From the NCBI GenBank assembly GCA_900552495.1, contig URZY01000008.1, positions 1 to 64,000 on the forward strand: a stretch of 64,000 nt of DNA, written 5' to 3'. The position numbers were made by a program, and so were the translations under genes. Under the pieces are notes generated by a model that saw only the letters and a program-made list of their open reading frames with translations, made no database searches and was not told the DNA's origin. Source of the DNA: an uncultured Mycoplasmatota bacterium. GTDB taxonomy: Bacteria > Bacillota_I > Bacilli_A > RF39 > UBA660. Shown piece by piece: positions 51,494 to 60,658 of this stretch (position 1 is the first letter of the stretch; every line of letters begins with the position of its first letter).

Positions 51494-52058
51494 TCATACC
51501 AAGTTTAACTTTTTTTATAAAGAGAGCTATAACAATAGACATTAGAGATTGGATTGCTATTGAAGTAAAATAACCAATCCAGAAAGTTGCTGCTACTATT
51601 AAGTTCATATGTACAACAGTATATAACATATAAAAAACAATATAGGCAAAAATATAATTTAATAAAATCAATAAATATGGTCTATCAGTATTAACAGTTA
51701 AAAACTTATAAATTAAAGTATTTACTAATTGACTTATGGTATAACCTACTAACCCGCCAGAGAGGCTAGCTATGTCTAACTCTTTGCCAATGGCAAAGTT
51801 CATTAGTAAAATAAAGGCTAAAACCGAGACTAAAGATATTCCGATTCCTAGTAATGTCCTTCGAAATCCATACTTAGTAGTTATATAATTAGTTACTCCA
51901 TAAATCACTGGAAGTAAAAAAATACTGTACGTAATATTTACGTCAAATAATGTAAAGTAATAAGTCTTTAAAGACTCAACTAAAATCACTAATGTCGATA
52001 GTAGTAAAATATACATCCAACTATCATTGTATCTTGTTTTGTGGTATGTTTTTGTCAT
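51480..52058 (-). CDS. VUT/YhhQ-like membrane protein, possible queuosine-precursor transporter
   Basis: A 192-residue protein with about six helices. IFLLPVIYGVTNYITTKYGF, RRTLLGIGISL and GGLVGYTISQLVNTLIYKFL recall the VUT (YhhQ/QueT-related) family, which imports queuosine precursors. The match is by pattern only. It begins two bases after the end of the glycosyltransferase pseudogene, whose last codons hold its AAAGGAAAAGGAAAA site. No queuosine genes or preQ1 leader are in the window to support the role. Confidence 0.55.
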   Translation of the reverse strand: MTKTYHKTRYNDSWMYILLLSTLVILVESLKTYYFTLFDVNITYSIFLLPVIYGVTNYITTKYGFRRTLLGIGISLVSVLAFILLMNFAIGKELDIASLSGGLVGYTISQLVNTLIYKFLTVNTDRPYLLILLNYIFAYIVFYMLYTVVHMNLIVAATFWIGYFTSIAIQSLMSIVIALFIKKVKLGMSKDD

Positions 52059-52060
52059 AA

Positions 52061-53045
52061 TTATTTTCCTTTTCCTTTCTTGCTACTTGTAAAGTCATTG
52101 TATTCATCCATTATTTGGAAACCAGTTTTACATGATATTAAAGCATTGTCTAAGCCTTCCAGTGTACCATACTTGGCATTTATTGTGGAAAACATCATTT
52201 TTTTAACTTTTGCTTTTACCTCTTCATCGGTCCAACTATTTACTTCATCAACTCTTTGAAGACAAACTGCAATTTGTAAACTACGAATTTGGTCTGCAAA
52301 TAAGTCATATTTATTAGCTCGTTTCAATTCAGTTTCTAACTCATCAGCAACAATAAAAATATCTGTAATTTGATCATTTTCTTGAAAATTTTTAGCAGAA
52401 ACGCCCGATTGAATATCTCTTCTATAAAAATAGTTTATTGTCGGTTTATTTACCACGGTAGTGGCTTCTAAAAATTTAGAAAAACTAAAAGCTATATCTT
52501 CCCACGCACTAACATCTAAAAAACGATAGTCTTTAATAGTATCTTTACGGAAAAGTTTGTTGCATAAAGATGGGCTTTCGAAAAACACGGCATCAGGATT
52601 TACTTCTGGATGGATTATATTAGATGGTTGTTTACTAATAAAACTCAAATTATCTTTTCGATATTCATTACCCTTAACAAAATTTAGGCCTGTAACTATT
52701 AGTTCGGGCATATTGTTATCTAGAGCAGTTTGATATAGTTCTTCATACATTCCTGGATTAATATAATCATCACTATCTAAGAAGGCAATATAGTCTCCGC
52801 TAGCAAGGTCTATTCCAATATTTCTTGTTTTACTTTGACCAAGATTGTGCTCGTTTCTATAAACCGCTATATTAGGATATTTTGCTCGGTATTCAGTTAA
52901 TAGCTCGAGGCTACCATCGGTCGATGCGTCCATCGATAGCAATAATTTCAATGTCTTGCTCAGTTTGAGCAACAACTGAATCTAGGCAGGCACTAAGTTC
53001 TTGTTTAGAATTATAAACGGGGATTATTACACTGACTTTTGGCAT
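52061..53045 (-). pseudogene. GT2 family glycosyltransferase interrupted by one-base frameshift
   Basis: From ATG 53045 (site AAAGGAGTG) the frame reads PKVSVIIPVYNSKQELSACL, then VVAQTEQDIEIIAIDG, and stops at 52911. The family continuation DASTDGSLELLTEY is in the next frame, open to 52061, with FLDSDDYINPGMYEEL further on. An extra base near 52930-52931 (GATGGACG instead of GATGACG) explains the break. Without it, a 327-residue glycosyltransferase of the GT-A fold would result. It could be a real recent mutation, phase variation or a sequence error; there is no repeat tract to favour slippage. Confidence 0.85.
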
Positions 53046-53151
53046 GTTCACTCCTTTGATTAATATCTCTTATAGAAAATACTTTTATTATTACATTATC
53101 TTTTCTATATTTTTATTCTATCACAGATATTGATTTTATCAAAGATAAAGA

Positions 53152-53182
53152 TAAATAAAACCCATACTTTTATGTATGGGTT
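53152..53182 (-). terminator. Intrinsic terminator after rbfA
   Basis: ACCCATAC and GTATGGGT pair around ATAAAA and are followed by TTTATTT on the minus strand. It ends the nusA-infB operon. Confidence 0.85.
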
Positions 53183-53186
53183 GAAC

Positions 53187-53534
53187 TTATTTTTCTTCAT
53201 TTATTTTTTCTATTATTTTTTCAATGTGTTCTCCATATTCAATTGAAGTATCATAGATAAATTTCAATTCTGGAGTATGACGAATTTCAACTCTCTTAGA
53301 TAGTTCACCACGAATAAATGATGCAGCACCATTTAATGCCTCTAATGTTGATTCCTTTTTAGTATCATCTAAGACGGTAAAATATACTTTAGCGAAACTT
53401 AAATCTGCTGTTGTATCTACACCGGTAATAGTGACAAACTTAATATCTTCGTCTTTTATTTCTGTCATTAAAATCATACTTATTTCTTCTTGAAATGCAT
53501 GATTTAGTCTTTCTATCTTTACGTTGTTTGGCAT
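53187..53534 (-). CDS. rbfA: Ribosome-binding factor A
   Basis: RbfA matures the 30S subunit. The 115-residue KH-type protein shows KIERLNHAFQEEISMILM, VTITGVDTTADLSFAKVYFT and RHTPELKFIYDTSIEYGEHI, all typical. AAAAGGAGG precedes the ATG. It is the last gene of the operon, separated from infB by a 21-base palindrome. Confidence 0.94.
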   Translation of the reverse strand: MPNNVKIERLNHAFQEEISMILMTEIKDEDIKFVTITGVDTTADLSFAKVYFTVLDDTKKESTLEALNGAASFIRGELSKRVEIRHTPELKFIYDTSIEYGEHIEKIIEKINEEK

Positions 53535-53552
53535 ATTAGAAGACCTCCTTTT

Positions 53553-53573
53553 ACTATTTTAGTTTAAAATAGT
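53553..53573. other. Palindrome between infB and rbfA
   Basis: ACTATTTTA and TAAAATAGT form a hairpin without a T tract on the minus strand, just ahead of the rbfA ribosome site. It could be an RNA processing or stabilising element; the sequence does not decide. Confidence 0.5.
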
Positions 53574-53579
53574 AGTTTC

Positions 53580-55718
53580 CTATCTTTTTATTTCTACTAG
53601 TTCATATACTTCGATAATATCATTTTCTTTATAATCTTGACAATTTTCTAATGTAAGACCACAATCCATATCTTTTTTTACTTCTTTTACTTGATCTTTT
53701 TCATGTTGTAGTGTTTTGATTGAGCCATTGTATACTACTACATCATCCCTAATAATACGGGCTTTTTGGTTATTCTTAACAATTCCGTTTGTTACGTGAC
53801 AACCGGCAATTAAACCAACTTTAGAGAATTTAAAGATTTGTCTAATTTCTAAGGTTCCTGTTACCTTTTCTTCATATTCTGGATCTAACATACCTTTCAT
53901 CGCAGCTTCCATTTCTTCTACTACTTTATAAATAATATCATATGTCTTAATCTTTATACCATATTCTTTGGCTGTATCTAAGGTTTTTCCAGAAGCCCGA
54001 ACATTAAACCCAATTATTAAGGCTTTTGAAGCAGAAGCTAAAACTATATCGCTTTCAGTAATAGCACCAACAGCAGAACGAATAACCTTAATTTTTACAC
54101 CTTCTACATCAATCTTTTCAAGGGCATTTCTTACTGCTTCAAGGCTGCCATTAACATCTGCTTTTAATACAACGTTAATCTCTTTGATTCCTTCTTGAAT
54201 CTGGCCAAATAGATCATCAAGACTCATACCACTAAAGTTCATATCTGTTCCTTTAGCACGAAGAGATCTTTCTTCAGCTATTTGTTTAGCTTGTTTTTCA
54301 GACTCAAAAGCCATAAATTTGTCACCGGCACTTGGCACTTCTGAAATACCAGTTACTTCAACTGGTGTTGATGGACCGGCTTCAACAATGTTTTGACCTT
54401 TATCGTCTTTTAGAGTTCTTACCTTACCAAAATAGTTACCAATAACAATTGGATCTCCTAAACGAAGAGTACCATTTTGAATAAGTAAAGTTGCGGTTGA
54501 ACCAACCTTGCTATCCTTTTTGGATTCAATTACGGCACCTGAAGCATAACGGGCTGGATTGGCTTTATAATTTTCCATTTCAGAAACTAATAAAATATTC
54601 TCTAATAATTCATTGATTCCTTGACCAGTCTTGGCAGAGATTTTATTTACAATGATATCTCCACCCCATTCTTCTGGGGTTAAACCATTTTCTACTAAAC
54701 CAGTCATTACACGCTCAAAATTAGCTTCTGGTTTATCAATTTTATTAATGGCAACAATAATTGGACATCCAGCTGCCTTGGCATGATCGATTGCTTCTTT
54801 TGTTTGAGGCATAATACCATCATCAGCTGCGACAATGATTACTACAATATCCGTAATTGATGCTCCTCTAGCTCGCATTTCTGTGAAAGCAGCGTGTCCA
54901 GGGGTATCGATAAAAGTTAGTTTCTTACCATTGCATTTTACTGAATATGCACCAATAGCCTGAGTAATTCCACCGGCCTCTCCACCTGCTACATTAGTTT
55001 TTCTAATAGCATCAAGAAGGGTTGTTTTACCGTGATCAACGTGCCCCATTATCGTTACGACTGGTGGTCGCTCTACAAGATCTTCTTCACGGTCTTCTAT
55101 TTCAAAATTTTCAAAATTTGAAATATCAGCAGTTTCTTCTTTCTTTAATGTCTTATTGTATTCAGACGTAATAATTTCAGCAGTATCATAGTCAACAGAT
55201 TGATTAACGTTGGCCATTACTCCTAATAACATTAATTTTTTTACTAGATCTATTGGAGCAACTTCTAAAGCAGTAGCTAATTCTGTTACAGTCATACCAT
55301 CTTTGTATAAAATTACATTTTCATCTTGAGATGCTTCGTTGCTTTGTAGTTTTTCACGATGCTTATACATTTTCTTTCTTTCTTTTAAGAAGTCTTTTTT
55401 ATTATTATCATTTTTCTTTACTGCTTTAGGTTTAACTTTTACAAAACTTTGAGAATTATCTAAATCAAATTTGGTATTTAATGCTAATTCTTCAGCTATA
55501 TCTTCTACTTCTTCTTTTATGCGTTGTTCTTCTAGAACATCTTCATCTCCTGTTGCAATATAGTCTTCTGAATCTTGTAAATCGTTATCTAATAAGATAA
55601 TATCTGTTTCATTCAATAATGAGTTTCCATCATCGTATTTAATGTCTAATTTATCACAAATAGCCATTATTTCTTCTACTGATTTATCGACATCTAATGC
55701 ATAATCTTCTAAAGTCAT
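53580..55718 (-). CDS. infB: Translation initiation factor IF-2
   Basis: IF-2 brings initiator tRNA to the ribosome. A reduced N-terminal region (about 1-210, with a basic stretch near 110) is followed by the GTPase domain: VVTIMGHVDHGKTTLLDAI near 220, IDTPGHAAF and INKIDKPEAN, then domains II-IV. At 712 residues it has a short N-domain, which is within the family range. ATG 55718 directly follows another ATG codon at 55721; AGGTGAG lies upstream. It is preceded by ylxR. Confidence 0.96.
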   Translation of the reverse strand: MTLEDYALDVDKSVEEIMAICDKLDIKYDDGNSLLNETDIILLDNDLQDSEDYIATGDEDVLEEQRIKEEVEDIAEELALNTKFDLDNSQSFVKVKPKAVKKNDNNKKDFLKERKKMYKHREKLQSNEASQDENVILYKDGMTVTELATALEVAPIDLVKKLMLLGVMANVNQSVDYDTAEIITSEYNKTLKKEETADISNFENFEIEDREEDLVERPPVVTIMGHVDHGKTTLLDAIRKTNVAGGEAGGITQAIGAYSVKCNGKKLTFIDTPGHAAFTEMRARGASITDIVVIIVAADDGIMPQTKEAIDHAKAAGCPIIVAINKIDKPEANFERVMTGLVENGLTPEEWGGDIIVNKISAKTGQGINELLENILLVSEMENYKANPARYASGAVIESKKDSKVGSTATLLIQNGTLRLGDPIVIGNYFGKVRTLKDDKGQNIVEAGPSTPVEVTGISEVPSAGDKFMAFESEKQAKQIAEERSLRAKGTDMNFSGMSLDDLFGQIQEGIKEINVVLKADVNGSLEAVRNALEKIDVEGVKIKVIRSAVGAITESDIVLASASKALIIGFNVRASGKTLDTAKEYGIKIKTYDIIYKVVEEMEAAMKGMLDPEYEEKVTGTLEIRQIFKFSKVGLIAGCHVTNGIVKNNQKARIIRDDVVVYNGSIKTLQHEKDQVKEVKKDMDCGLTLENCQDYKENDIIEVYELVEIKR

Positions 55719-55732
55719 CATAAAGACTCACC

Positions 55733-55996
55733 TCACTCTTCTATAATATTTTTTATTTCTTCATATACAGTTTCAGCAATGCTACACTCTAACTTTTTGG
55801 CAAGAATACCTGTCTTTTGAGCTTTTTCTAAAACTGCAATATCTTTTTTTATATATGCTCCTCTTCCATTCATTTTACCTGTTAAATCAACTTTAACTTC
55901 ACCTTCAGGAGTTCTAACAACTCTTAAAAGTTCTTGCTTTGGTAATTGTTCTTTTGTAATAACACATGTTCTTAAAGGTACTTTTCTTACTTTCAT
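55733..55996 (-). CDS. ylxR: YlxR/RnpM family RNA-binding protein
   Basis: An 87-residue protein with the YlxR signature RKVPLRTCVITKEQLPKQEL and GRGAYIKKD. In Bacillus the homologue binds RNase P RNA and modulates it. GGGAGG precedes the ATG. It lies between nusA and infB as usual. The L7Ae-like ylxQ gene that often follows it is absent here; infB starts 15 bases on. Confidence 0.92.
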   Translation of the reverse strand: MKVRKVPLRTCVITKEQLPKQELLRVVRTPEGEVKVDLTGKMNGRGAYIKKDIAVLEKAQKTGILAKKLECSIAETVYEEIKNIIEE

Positions 55997-56008
55997 AAAG
56001 ACCTCCCG

Positions 56009-57187
56009 TTATCTAAAGTTGATACCTGCTTCTCTGGCTTGTTCTGTTGTTTTGATATCAATTTTGTAATGTGTTAATTTTGAAGCTAGACGAGCATTTT
56101 GACCCTTTTTACCAATTGCTAAAGAGAAATTATCACCATCAGCAATAACCATAGCTTCTTGTTTCTTTGGGTCAGTAATGGCTACTGTTAATTCTTTAGC
56201 TGGTGATAAAGCATTCTCGATAAAGATGGCTGGATCTTTATCATAGCGAACTACATCTAGTTTTTCACCATGTAATTCTTCAATAATGCGCGCAATTCTT
56301 GAACCTTTTTCACCAATACAAGCACCAATTGGATCTACTTGTGGATTTTCGGAATAGACTGCTACTTTACTTCTATTTCCTGCGTCTCTAGCAACACTAT
56401 AAAGCATTACAGTTCCATCATTAATTTCTGGAATTTCAAGTTCAAATAATCTTTTTACAAAACCATAATGTGAACGACTTAATAGAATAAGCAAATTTTT
56501 ACCATTATTATCAACTTTAGATACATAAACCTTTATTTGAGAACCCATCTCAATTTTTTCGCCAGGAATAATATCTTTCTTAGGCAAAATTCCATTAGTA
56601 CGACCTAAGTCGATAAAGTAGTTATCAGTGTCTTCTAAAGCAACGGTTCCAATTAACAATTCATCTTGCTTGTCGCCAAATTCTTCCATAATACTATTTC
56701 TTTCAGCTTCTCTAATTTTCTGAACTACAACTTGTTTAGCAGTAGATGCAGCTACACGACCAAAGTCTTTTGGTGTTACTTCAGTATCAATTGTATCACC
56801 TAACTCTAGTGTCTTATCTAATTTTTTAGCCTCCGATAACTTAATTTCAGTTTCAGGATTAAAGAAGGAAATTGTCTCCTGTTCTTCAGTTTCCTCAGTT
56901 GAATCTTCTACTTCTTCCTCATCGTCATCATCAGAATATTGTTCAAATAGATAATCTTCATATTCTTCCTTTGTCATTTTGTCATCTTCAACAACAGTAA
57001 GATAAGAATATACTTTAATATCCCCTGTGGCACGATCAAATAATACTTTGACATTTGTTTTTGAATTAAAATTCTTTTTGTAAGCAGAAGTTAGTGCTAA
57101 TTCCATAGCATTATATACTACTTCTGGATCAATATCTTTTTCCTTTACGATATTGTCTAATGCTTTTTTGAACTCCTTACCGTTCAT
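56009..57187 (-). CDS. nusA: Transcription factor NusA
   Basis: NusA modulates pausing and termination. The 392-residue protein has the N-terminal RNAP-binding domain, with an acidic insert (about 85-112, SDDDDEEEVEDS), an S1 domain (LLIGTVALEDTDNYFIDLGR), and two KH domains (DPIGACIGEKGSRI, NFSLAIGKKGQNARLAS). It has no C-terminal acidic repeats, as in other Firmicutes. Its ATG overlaps the rimP stop by one base. GAAGGGAGAG lies upstream. Confidence 0.96.
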   Translation of the reverse strand: MNGKEFKKALDNIVKEKDIDPEVVYNAMELALTSAYKKNFNSKTNVKVLFDRATGDIKVYSYLTVVEDDKMTKEEYEDYLFEQYSDDDDEEEVEDSTEETEEQETISFFNPETEIKLSEAKKLDKTLELGDTIDTEVTPKDFGRVAASTAKQVVVQKIREAERNSIMEEFGDKQDELLIGTVALEDTDNYFIDLGRTNGILPKKDIIPGEKIEMGSQIKVYVSKVDNNGKNLLILLSRSHYGFVKRLFELEIPEINDGTVMLYSVARDAGNRSKVAVYSENPQVDPIGACIGEKGSRIARIIEELHGEKLDVVRYDKDPAIFIENALSPAKELTVAITDPKKQEAMVIADGDNFSLAIGKKGQNARLASKLTHYKIDIKTTEQAREAGINFR

Positions 57188-57441
57188 TATTCGGTCTCTC
57201 CCTTCTCTTTTGAAAAAATGTCTAGTTCGTCGGCATCTTCTAGTAAACTGACATTTTTGTCCATAATTTTATTTATTATTCTTGAGGCGTCAGTTACTTT
57301 ATTTAAATCAATTATTTCCTCACTATCTAGCTCAATATTAAATATCTTCTTCCCTTCCTCATCAGAAATATAGGCATCCGATACAAATACACCTAGTTCT
57401 TTAATAGATTCATTTACAAGTTCTGCAACTTGTTGTTTCAT
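57187..57441 (-). CDS. rimP: RimP-like protein, N-terminal domain only
   Basis: RimP matures the 30S subunit and is normally about 150 residues with an N-terminal alpha/beta domain and a C-terminal SH3-like domain. This 84-residue protein matches only the first in layout (VNESIKELGVFVSDAYISDE, then DLNKVTDASRIINKIMDKN) and ends in FSKEKGETE where the second would begin. Position directly before nusA supports the call. TTAGGAGGTGA precedes the ATG. No remnant of the missing half lies downstream, because nusA starts at the stop. Confidence 0.75.
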   Translation of the reverse strand: MKQQVAELVNESIKELGVFVSDAYISDEEGKKIFNIELDSEEIIDLNKVTDASRIINKIMDKNVSLLEDADELDIFSKEKGETE

Positions 57442-57463
57442 TATTTCACCTCCTAAATAATAA

Positions 57464-57490
57464 GAGTGGGAAATTGTTCGTTTCCCACTC
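57464..57490 (-). promoter_or_regulatory. Leader hairpin of the rimP-nusA-infB operon
   Basis: GAGTGGGAAA and TTTCCCACTC form a perfect ten-pair stem with a seven-base loop, starting within about ten bases of the predicted start site and followed by TTATTATTT. It may terminate, attenuate or protect the message. It could also end the upstream transglutaminase transcript. Confidence 0.65.
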
Positions 57491-57502
57491 CTTTCTGGTT
57501 AT

Positions 57503-57530
57503 ATTATATCATACTTTTCCTATTTTACAA
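57503..57530 (-). promoter_or_regulatory. Predicted promoter of rimP-nusA-infB
   Basis: TTGTAA and TATAAT are 16 bases apart with an extended TGA before the -10 on the minus strand. Confidence 0.75.
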
Positions 57531-57563
57531 GAAAATATATGCAGTTTATTTTATTTTTATGTT

Positions 57564-59300
57564 TTATCTTCGCCGATTAGAATTAAAACTATTATGACTA
57601 TCGCTAGTTGGTGTGTCTGTAAAGAAAGCATCGAAGTCTTGTGATTGGTAACCATAATGGTTATGCATTTCATTCATACGACGACGTCTTTCTCTATCTT
57701 TTTTCTTTTTATGATGGTTGGCTGCTACTGCTGTACCAAGCCCGACCATAATTCCAATGGCAACAGCGCCTCCAACAAGCCATTTCTTGTCACCAACAGT
57801 TATTTCGAACTTATCATTTTCAGTTATTTTTATTGGTTCTTGTTCAGTGATAGCACTATTTTCGTCTTCAGTTTCTAATGTAGACGCATTATTTGTAACT
57901 GGCTTGATAGAAATAAAACTTGGAAGGTTATTAGCATCGTGAGACTCTTCTCTATCAGTTGGATCAGTATAATTTAATGGATCAACCATATACCATTCTA
58001 ATTGATCGGCTTGACCATTTTTTATAGCGTCTTCTGCTTTGATTGCATCGAATGAAGTTACTTCCCACTCTCTTCCTTCTTCATCAATTTCTTTTCTAGT
58101 CGTTGAGGTTTGAATGGATTTTCCATCTAACCAGGTGGAATCTACATAATAGTATTTGCCTTCTACCTCTACTAAGTTCCAGGCATGGTTGCTACTTGAT
58201 AGATAATAATTTTCTACACCCATGCGTTCTAATAAAGCTTTTGTTAAAGCAGCATAATTACCACAAATGGATGTTTCTGTCTCTAAGGCACCATATAATC
58301 TACCACCCTCATAGAATGAGGCTACTTTTTCGTTGTCAACTGTACCATTATTAAACATATCACTAACCGCTTTATCATATTCTAAGTTTTCTAAAACATA
58401 AACTAAGACAGCATCCAATTTTTCTTGATCAGTGGCATCAGCTTGCACATTTAGGCTAGAGACGATGTCATCAAGACGATTATTTATTTCTACCAACTTA
58501 GATAAATCTTCTTGATTCTCTATCGTTATTTTAACTCCAGAGTCAGTAAGTTGTTTATACGTGCTATTAGAAAGAATCATAGCTAAATCATAGACACCAT
58601 TAAGTGGAAAATCAAGCCCATCCAAAAAAGTTAATTTCTGTAAATCGACATAATCAAAACCTAGTCCCTCAGCGTTGGCAAGGCTTAATGTTTTTAAATT
58701 ACTTAAGCCTTCTAAAATGCCAGGTTCAATATTTAAGCCATATAAATTTAGGTCTTGGATATCAGGGGAATTAGCTAAAAATTTAAAATCTTCTTGCGTT
58801 AATTCAGCTTGTTCTAAGGTAGTAATAGTCAGACTTTTAGTACCAGAAAGTTTTTCTATATCTTGAAAAGCTTTAGTATTTTTATCATGAAGAACTATTA
58901 CTATATTTTCGACGTTGCGAAGATAATTCATCCAGTCAAGAGATTGGTCATCATATATGGAAAATGACAATAAAACATTAGATGCGTTTTTAAGATCACC
59001 TACTGTAATGTTTTCGCCTTTTTCTTTCCCACATATGTAAGCAACTTCATATTGATAATCTGAAGGGATATCAATAATAGTATCATCAGATACAGTGTCG
59101 GTTTTAACTATCGGTGTCTCTAAATCGGCGGCATTTACTTGTTGTGGTCCTAAGGCACTACCAGAAAACAAAGTGAACCCTAATAAAAGCCCAGCTAAGG
59201 TTCTTCTTATAGCACTTCTACCAATTGGTATTTGACGAGTATCTATTGATGAATCATTAGGGTTTATTTCAAGCATTTGTCTATTTTCATTAACATTCAT
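57564..59300 (-). CDS. Secreted transglutaminase-like protein with LRR-like region and membrane anchor
   Basis: The 578-residue protein has a late signal sequence (hydrophobic stretch about 33-50, ending VNAADLE), then a leucine-rich-repeat-like section (about 110-240, with SLTITTLEQAELTQEDFKFL and NLKTLSLANAEGLGF). A transglutaminase-type domain follows with the Cys (ETSICGNYAALTKALLERMG near 340), His (SSNHAWNLVEV) and Asp (YYVDSTWLDG). A membrane helix near 510-530 and a basic tail (KKKKDRERRRR) end it. AAGGGGTG precedes the ATG. It probably acts at the cell surface; substrates are unknown. Confidence 0.82.
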   Translation of the reverse strand: MNVNENRQMLEINPNDSSIDTRQIPIGRSAIRRTLAGLLLGFTLFSGSALGPQQVNAADLETPIVKTDTVSDDTIIDIPSDYQYEVAYICGKEKGENITVGDLKNASNVLLSFSIYDDQSLDWMNYLRNVENIVIVLHDKNTKAFQDIEKLSGTKSLTITTLEQAELTQEDFKFLANSPDIQDLNLYGLNIEPGILEGLSNLKTLSLANAEGLGFDYVDLQKLTFLDGLDFPLNGVYDLAMILSNSTYKQLTDSGVKITIENQEDLSKLVEINNRLDDIVSSLNVQADATDQEKLDAVLVYVLENLEYDKAVSDMFNNGTVDNEKVASFYEGGRLYGALETETSICGNYAALTKALLERMGVENYYLSSSNHAWNLVEVEGKYYYVDSTWLDGKSIQTSTTRKEIDEEGREWEVTSFDAIKAEDAIKNGQADQLEWYMVDPLNYTDPTDREESHDANNLPSFISIKPVTNNASTLETEDENSAITEQEPIKITENDKFEITVGDKKWLVGGAVAIGIMVGLGTAVAANHHKKKKDRERRRRMNEMHNHYGYQSQDFDAFFTDTPTSDSHNSFNSNRRR

Positions 59301-59533
59301 TATTCTTTCACCCCTTGGAAAACAACTTGAGCTAATTTTAACTCTTCTTCTGAGAGATTGGTATCGAGAGTAGCAATTGCTTCTCCTTTGTATCTAGCAA
59401 TATAATTATGGGACTTATCTAGTTCACGATAAATTATATAATTATAATCGTAGCCATTTAAATTAAATTTGGCAATCAATTCAACTTGTCTTGCAACGCC
59501 AAACTTATCAGTTATTGTAATTAAATCTTTCAT
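59300..59533 (-). CDS. DUF1292 family protein
   Basis: The 77-residue protein has the DUF1292 pattern ITITDKFGVARQVELIAKF followed by YDYNYIIYRELD. Function is unknown. AAAAGAGG precedes the ATG, and its stop overlaps the start of the transglutaminase gene by one base (ATGA-like overlap), so the two are translated together. It is a paralogue of 696-953. Confidence 0.7.
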   Translation of the reverse strand: MKDLITITDKFGVARQVELIAKFNLNGYDYNYIIYRELDKSHNYIARYKGEAIATLDTNLSEEELKLAQVVFQGVKE

Positions 59534-59548
59534 AAATTAGCCTCTTTT

Positions 59549-60505
59549 CTATATAAATAAATATGTGTAATATGTAGCAAATATTAAAAGCATGATAATG
59601 CCTTCTTTTTTAGAAATCGTTCTTTCGCTTCGGGCGAAAAAGAACAAATTAAAGGAAGTTAAAAAAACTACAAGAATATCGACAATCGAAAAACTTTCGA
59701 GCATAATATCGCCATATATTGCGATTGGCAGTCCTAAAACAATACAGACATTAAAAATATTTGTACCGATGATGTTACCGATAGTCATATCAAACTCACC
59801 TTTTTTAGCCGAAGACACCGTAAGCATAAGTTCAGGAAGAGATGTTCCAATAACAATCGCCGTCATGGTAATAACTTTTTCACTAATACCAATAGCAGTA
59901 GCTAATTTGGTGGCATTATCAACAATAACATCACTACTCATACAAATCATAATAATAGATAGTACTAACAAAATTATTGCTATAAAAATATTATCATATT
60001 TAATTTCAACACTTTCTTCTGCTTCTTCGATTGCTCGTCCACGGAATAGTTGAATCAGGTAAGATACGAACATAAAAAATAATAGTATTAATACAATTCC
60101 ATCAGCACGAGAGAAAACATTAGGATTTTTGCTGTTAAAAAGACTATCCAACATCAAAACAGAAAACGAAGTAGTTACTAGAAGAAGAATTGGTAATTCT
60201 TTTTTTACAGTATTATGTTTTACTTTAATGGGTTTTACTAAAGCTGCAAGACCAATTATAAAAAAGACATTGACAATACAGCTTCCAATAACGTTGGCAA
60301 AAGCCATTGCCCCATTTTTGGCTATAACACTATTAAAAGAGATGGCAACTTCTGGTGCACAAGTCCCAAAAGATACAATTGTTAGAGCAATCAACATCTT
60401 GGGTACGTGGAACTTACTTGCTATAGATGATGCCGCGTCAACTAAGACGTCACTGGCTTTAATAATCATAAAAAAACCAATTATTAAAAACACTAGTTCT
60501 AACAT
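59549..60505 (-). CDS. CaCA family cation/Na+ antiporter, second copy
   Basis: A 318-residue exchanger with ten helices and the two alpha repeats: VSFGTCAPEVAISF with NVIGSCIVN in the first, and IVIGTSLPELMLTV with GNIIGTNIFN in the second. The first repeat is less canonical (Cys for Ser twice) than in the paralogue at 38788-39735. No riboswitch is visible upstream. A modest site (GGAAAGTGATG) precedes the ATG. The cation is probably Ca2+, with Na+ or H+ as counter-ion. Confidence 0.9.
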   Translation of the reverse strand: MLELVFLIIGFFMIIKASDVLVDAASSIASKFHVPKMLIALTIVSFGTCAPEVAISFNSVIAKNGAMAFANVIGSCIVNVFFIIGLAALVKPIKVKHNTVKKELPILLLVTTSFSVLMLDSLFNSKNPNVFSRADGIVLILLFFMFVSYLIQLFRGRAIEEAEESVEIKYDNIFIAIILLVLSIIMICMSSDVIVDNATKLATAIGISEKVITMTAIVIGTSLPELMLTVSSAKKGEFDMTIGNIIGTNIFNVCIVLGLPIAIYGDIMLESFSIVDILVVFLTSFNLFFFARSERTISKKEGIIMLLIFATYYTYLFI

Positions 60506-60592
60506 GTCATCACTTTCCTATTCTTTTAAAATAATTATACTATATATTTTTCACTGATTGAAGATGGTTAATTCAAAAAACAAAAATTTGAC

Positions 60593-60658
60593 ACAAAAAA
60601 AGATTGTCTTATGGAATTAAACTATGTATTTATTTAATCCATTTAACAATCTTTTTTG
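60593..60658 (-). terminator. Long terminator hairpin after the J-domain/LysM gene
   Basis: AAAAAAGATTGTTAAATGGATTAAA pairs with TTTAATTCCATAAGACAATCTTTTTT over about 25 positions with a few mismatches, followed by T on the minus strand. Confidence 0.7.

Noticed and set aside
53968..54198. Plus-strand frame within infB
   Set aside because: It is antisense to conserved IF-2 domains, with no start signals.
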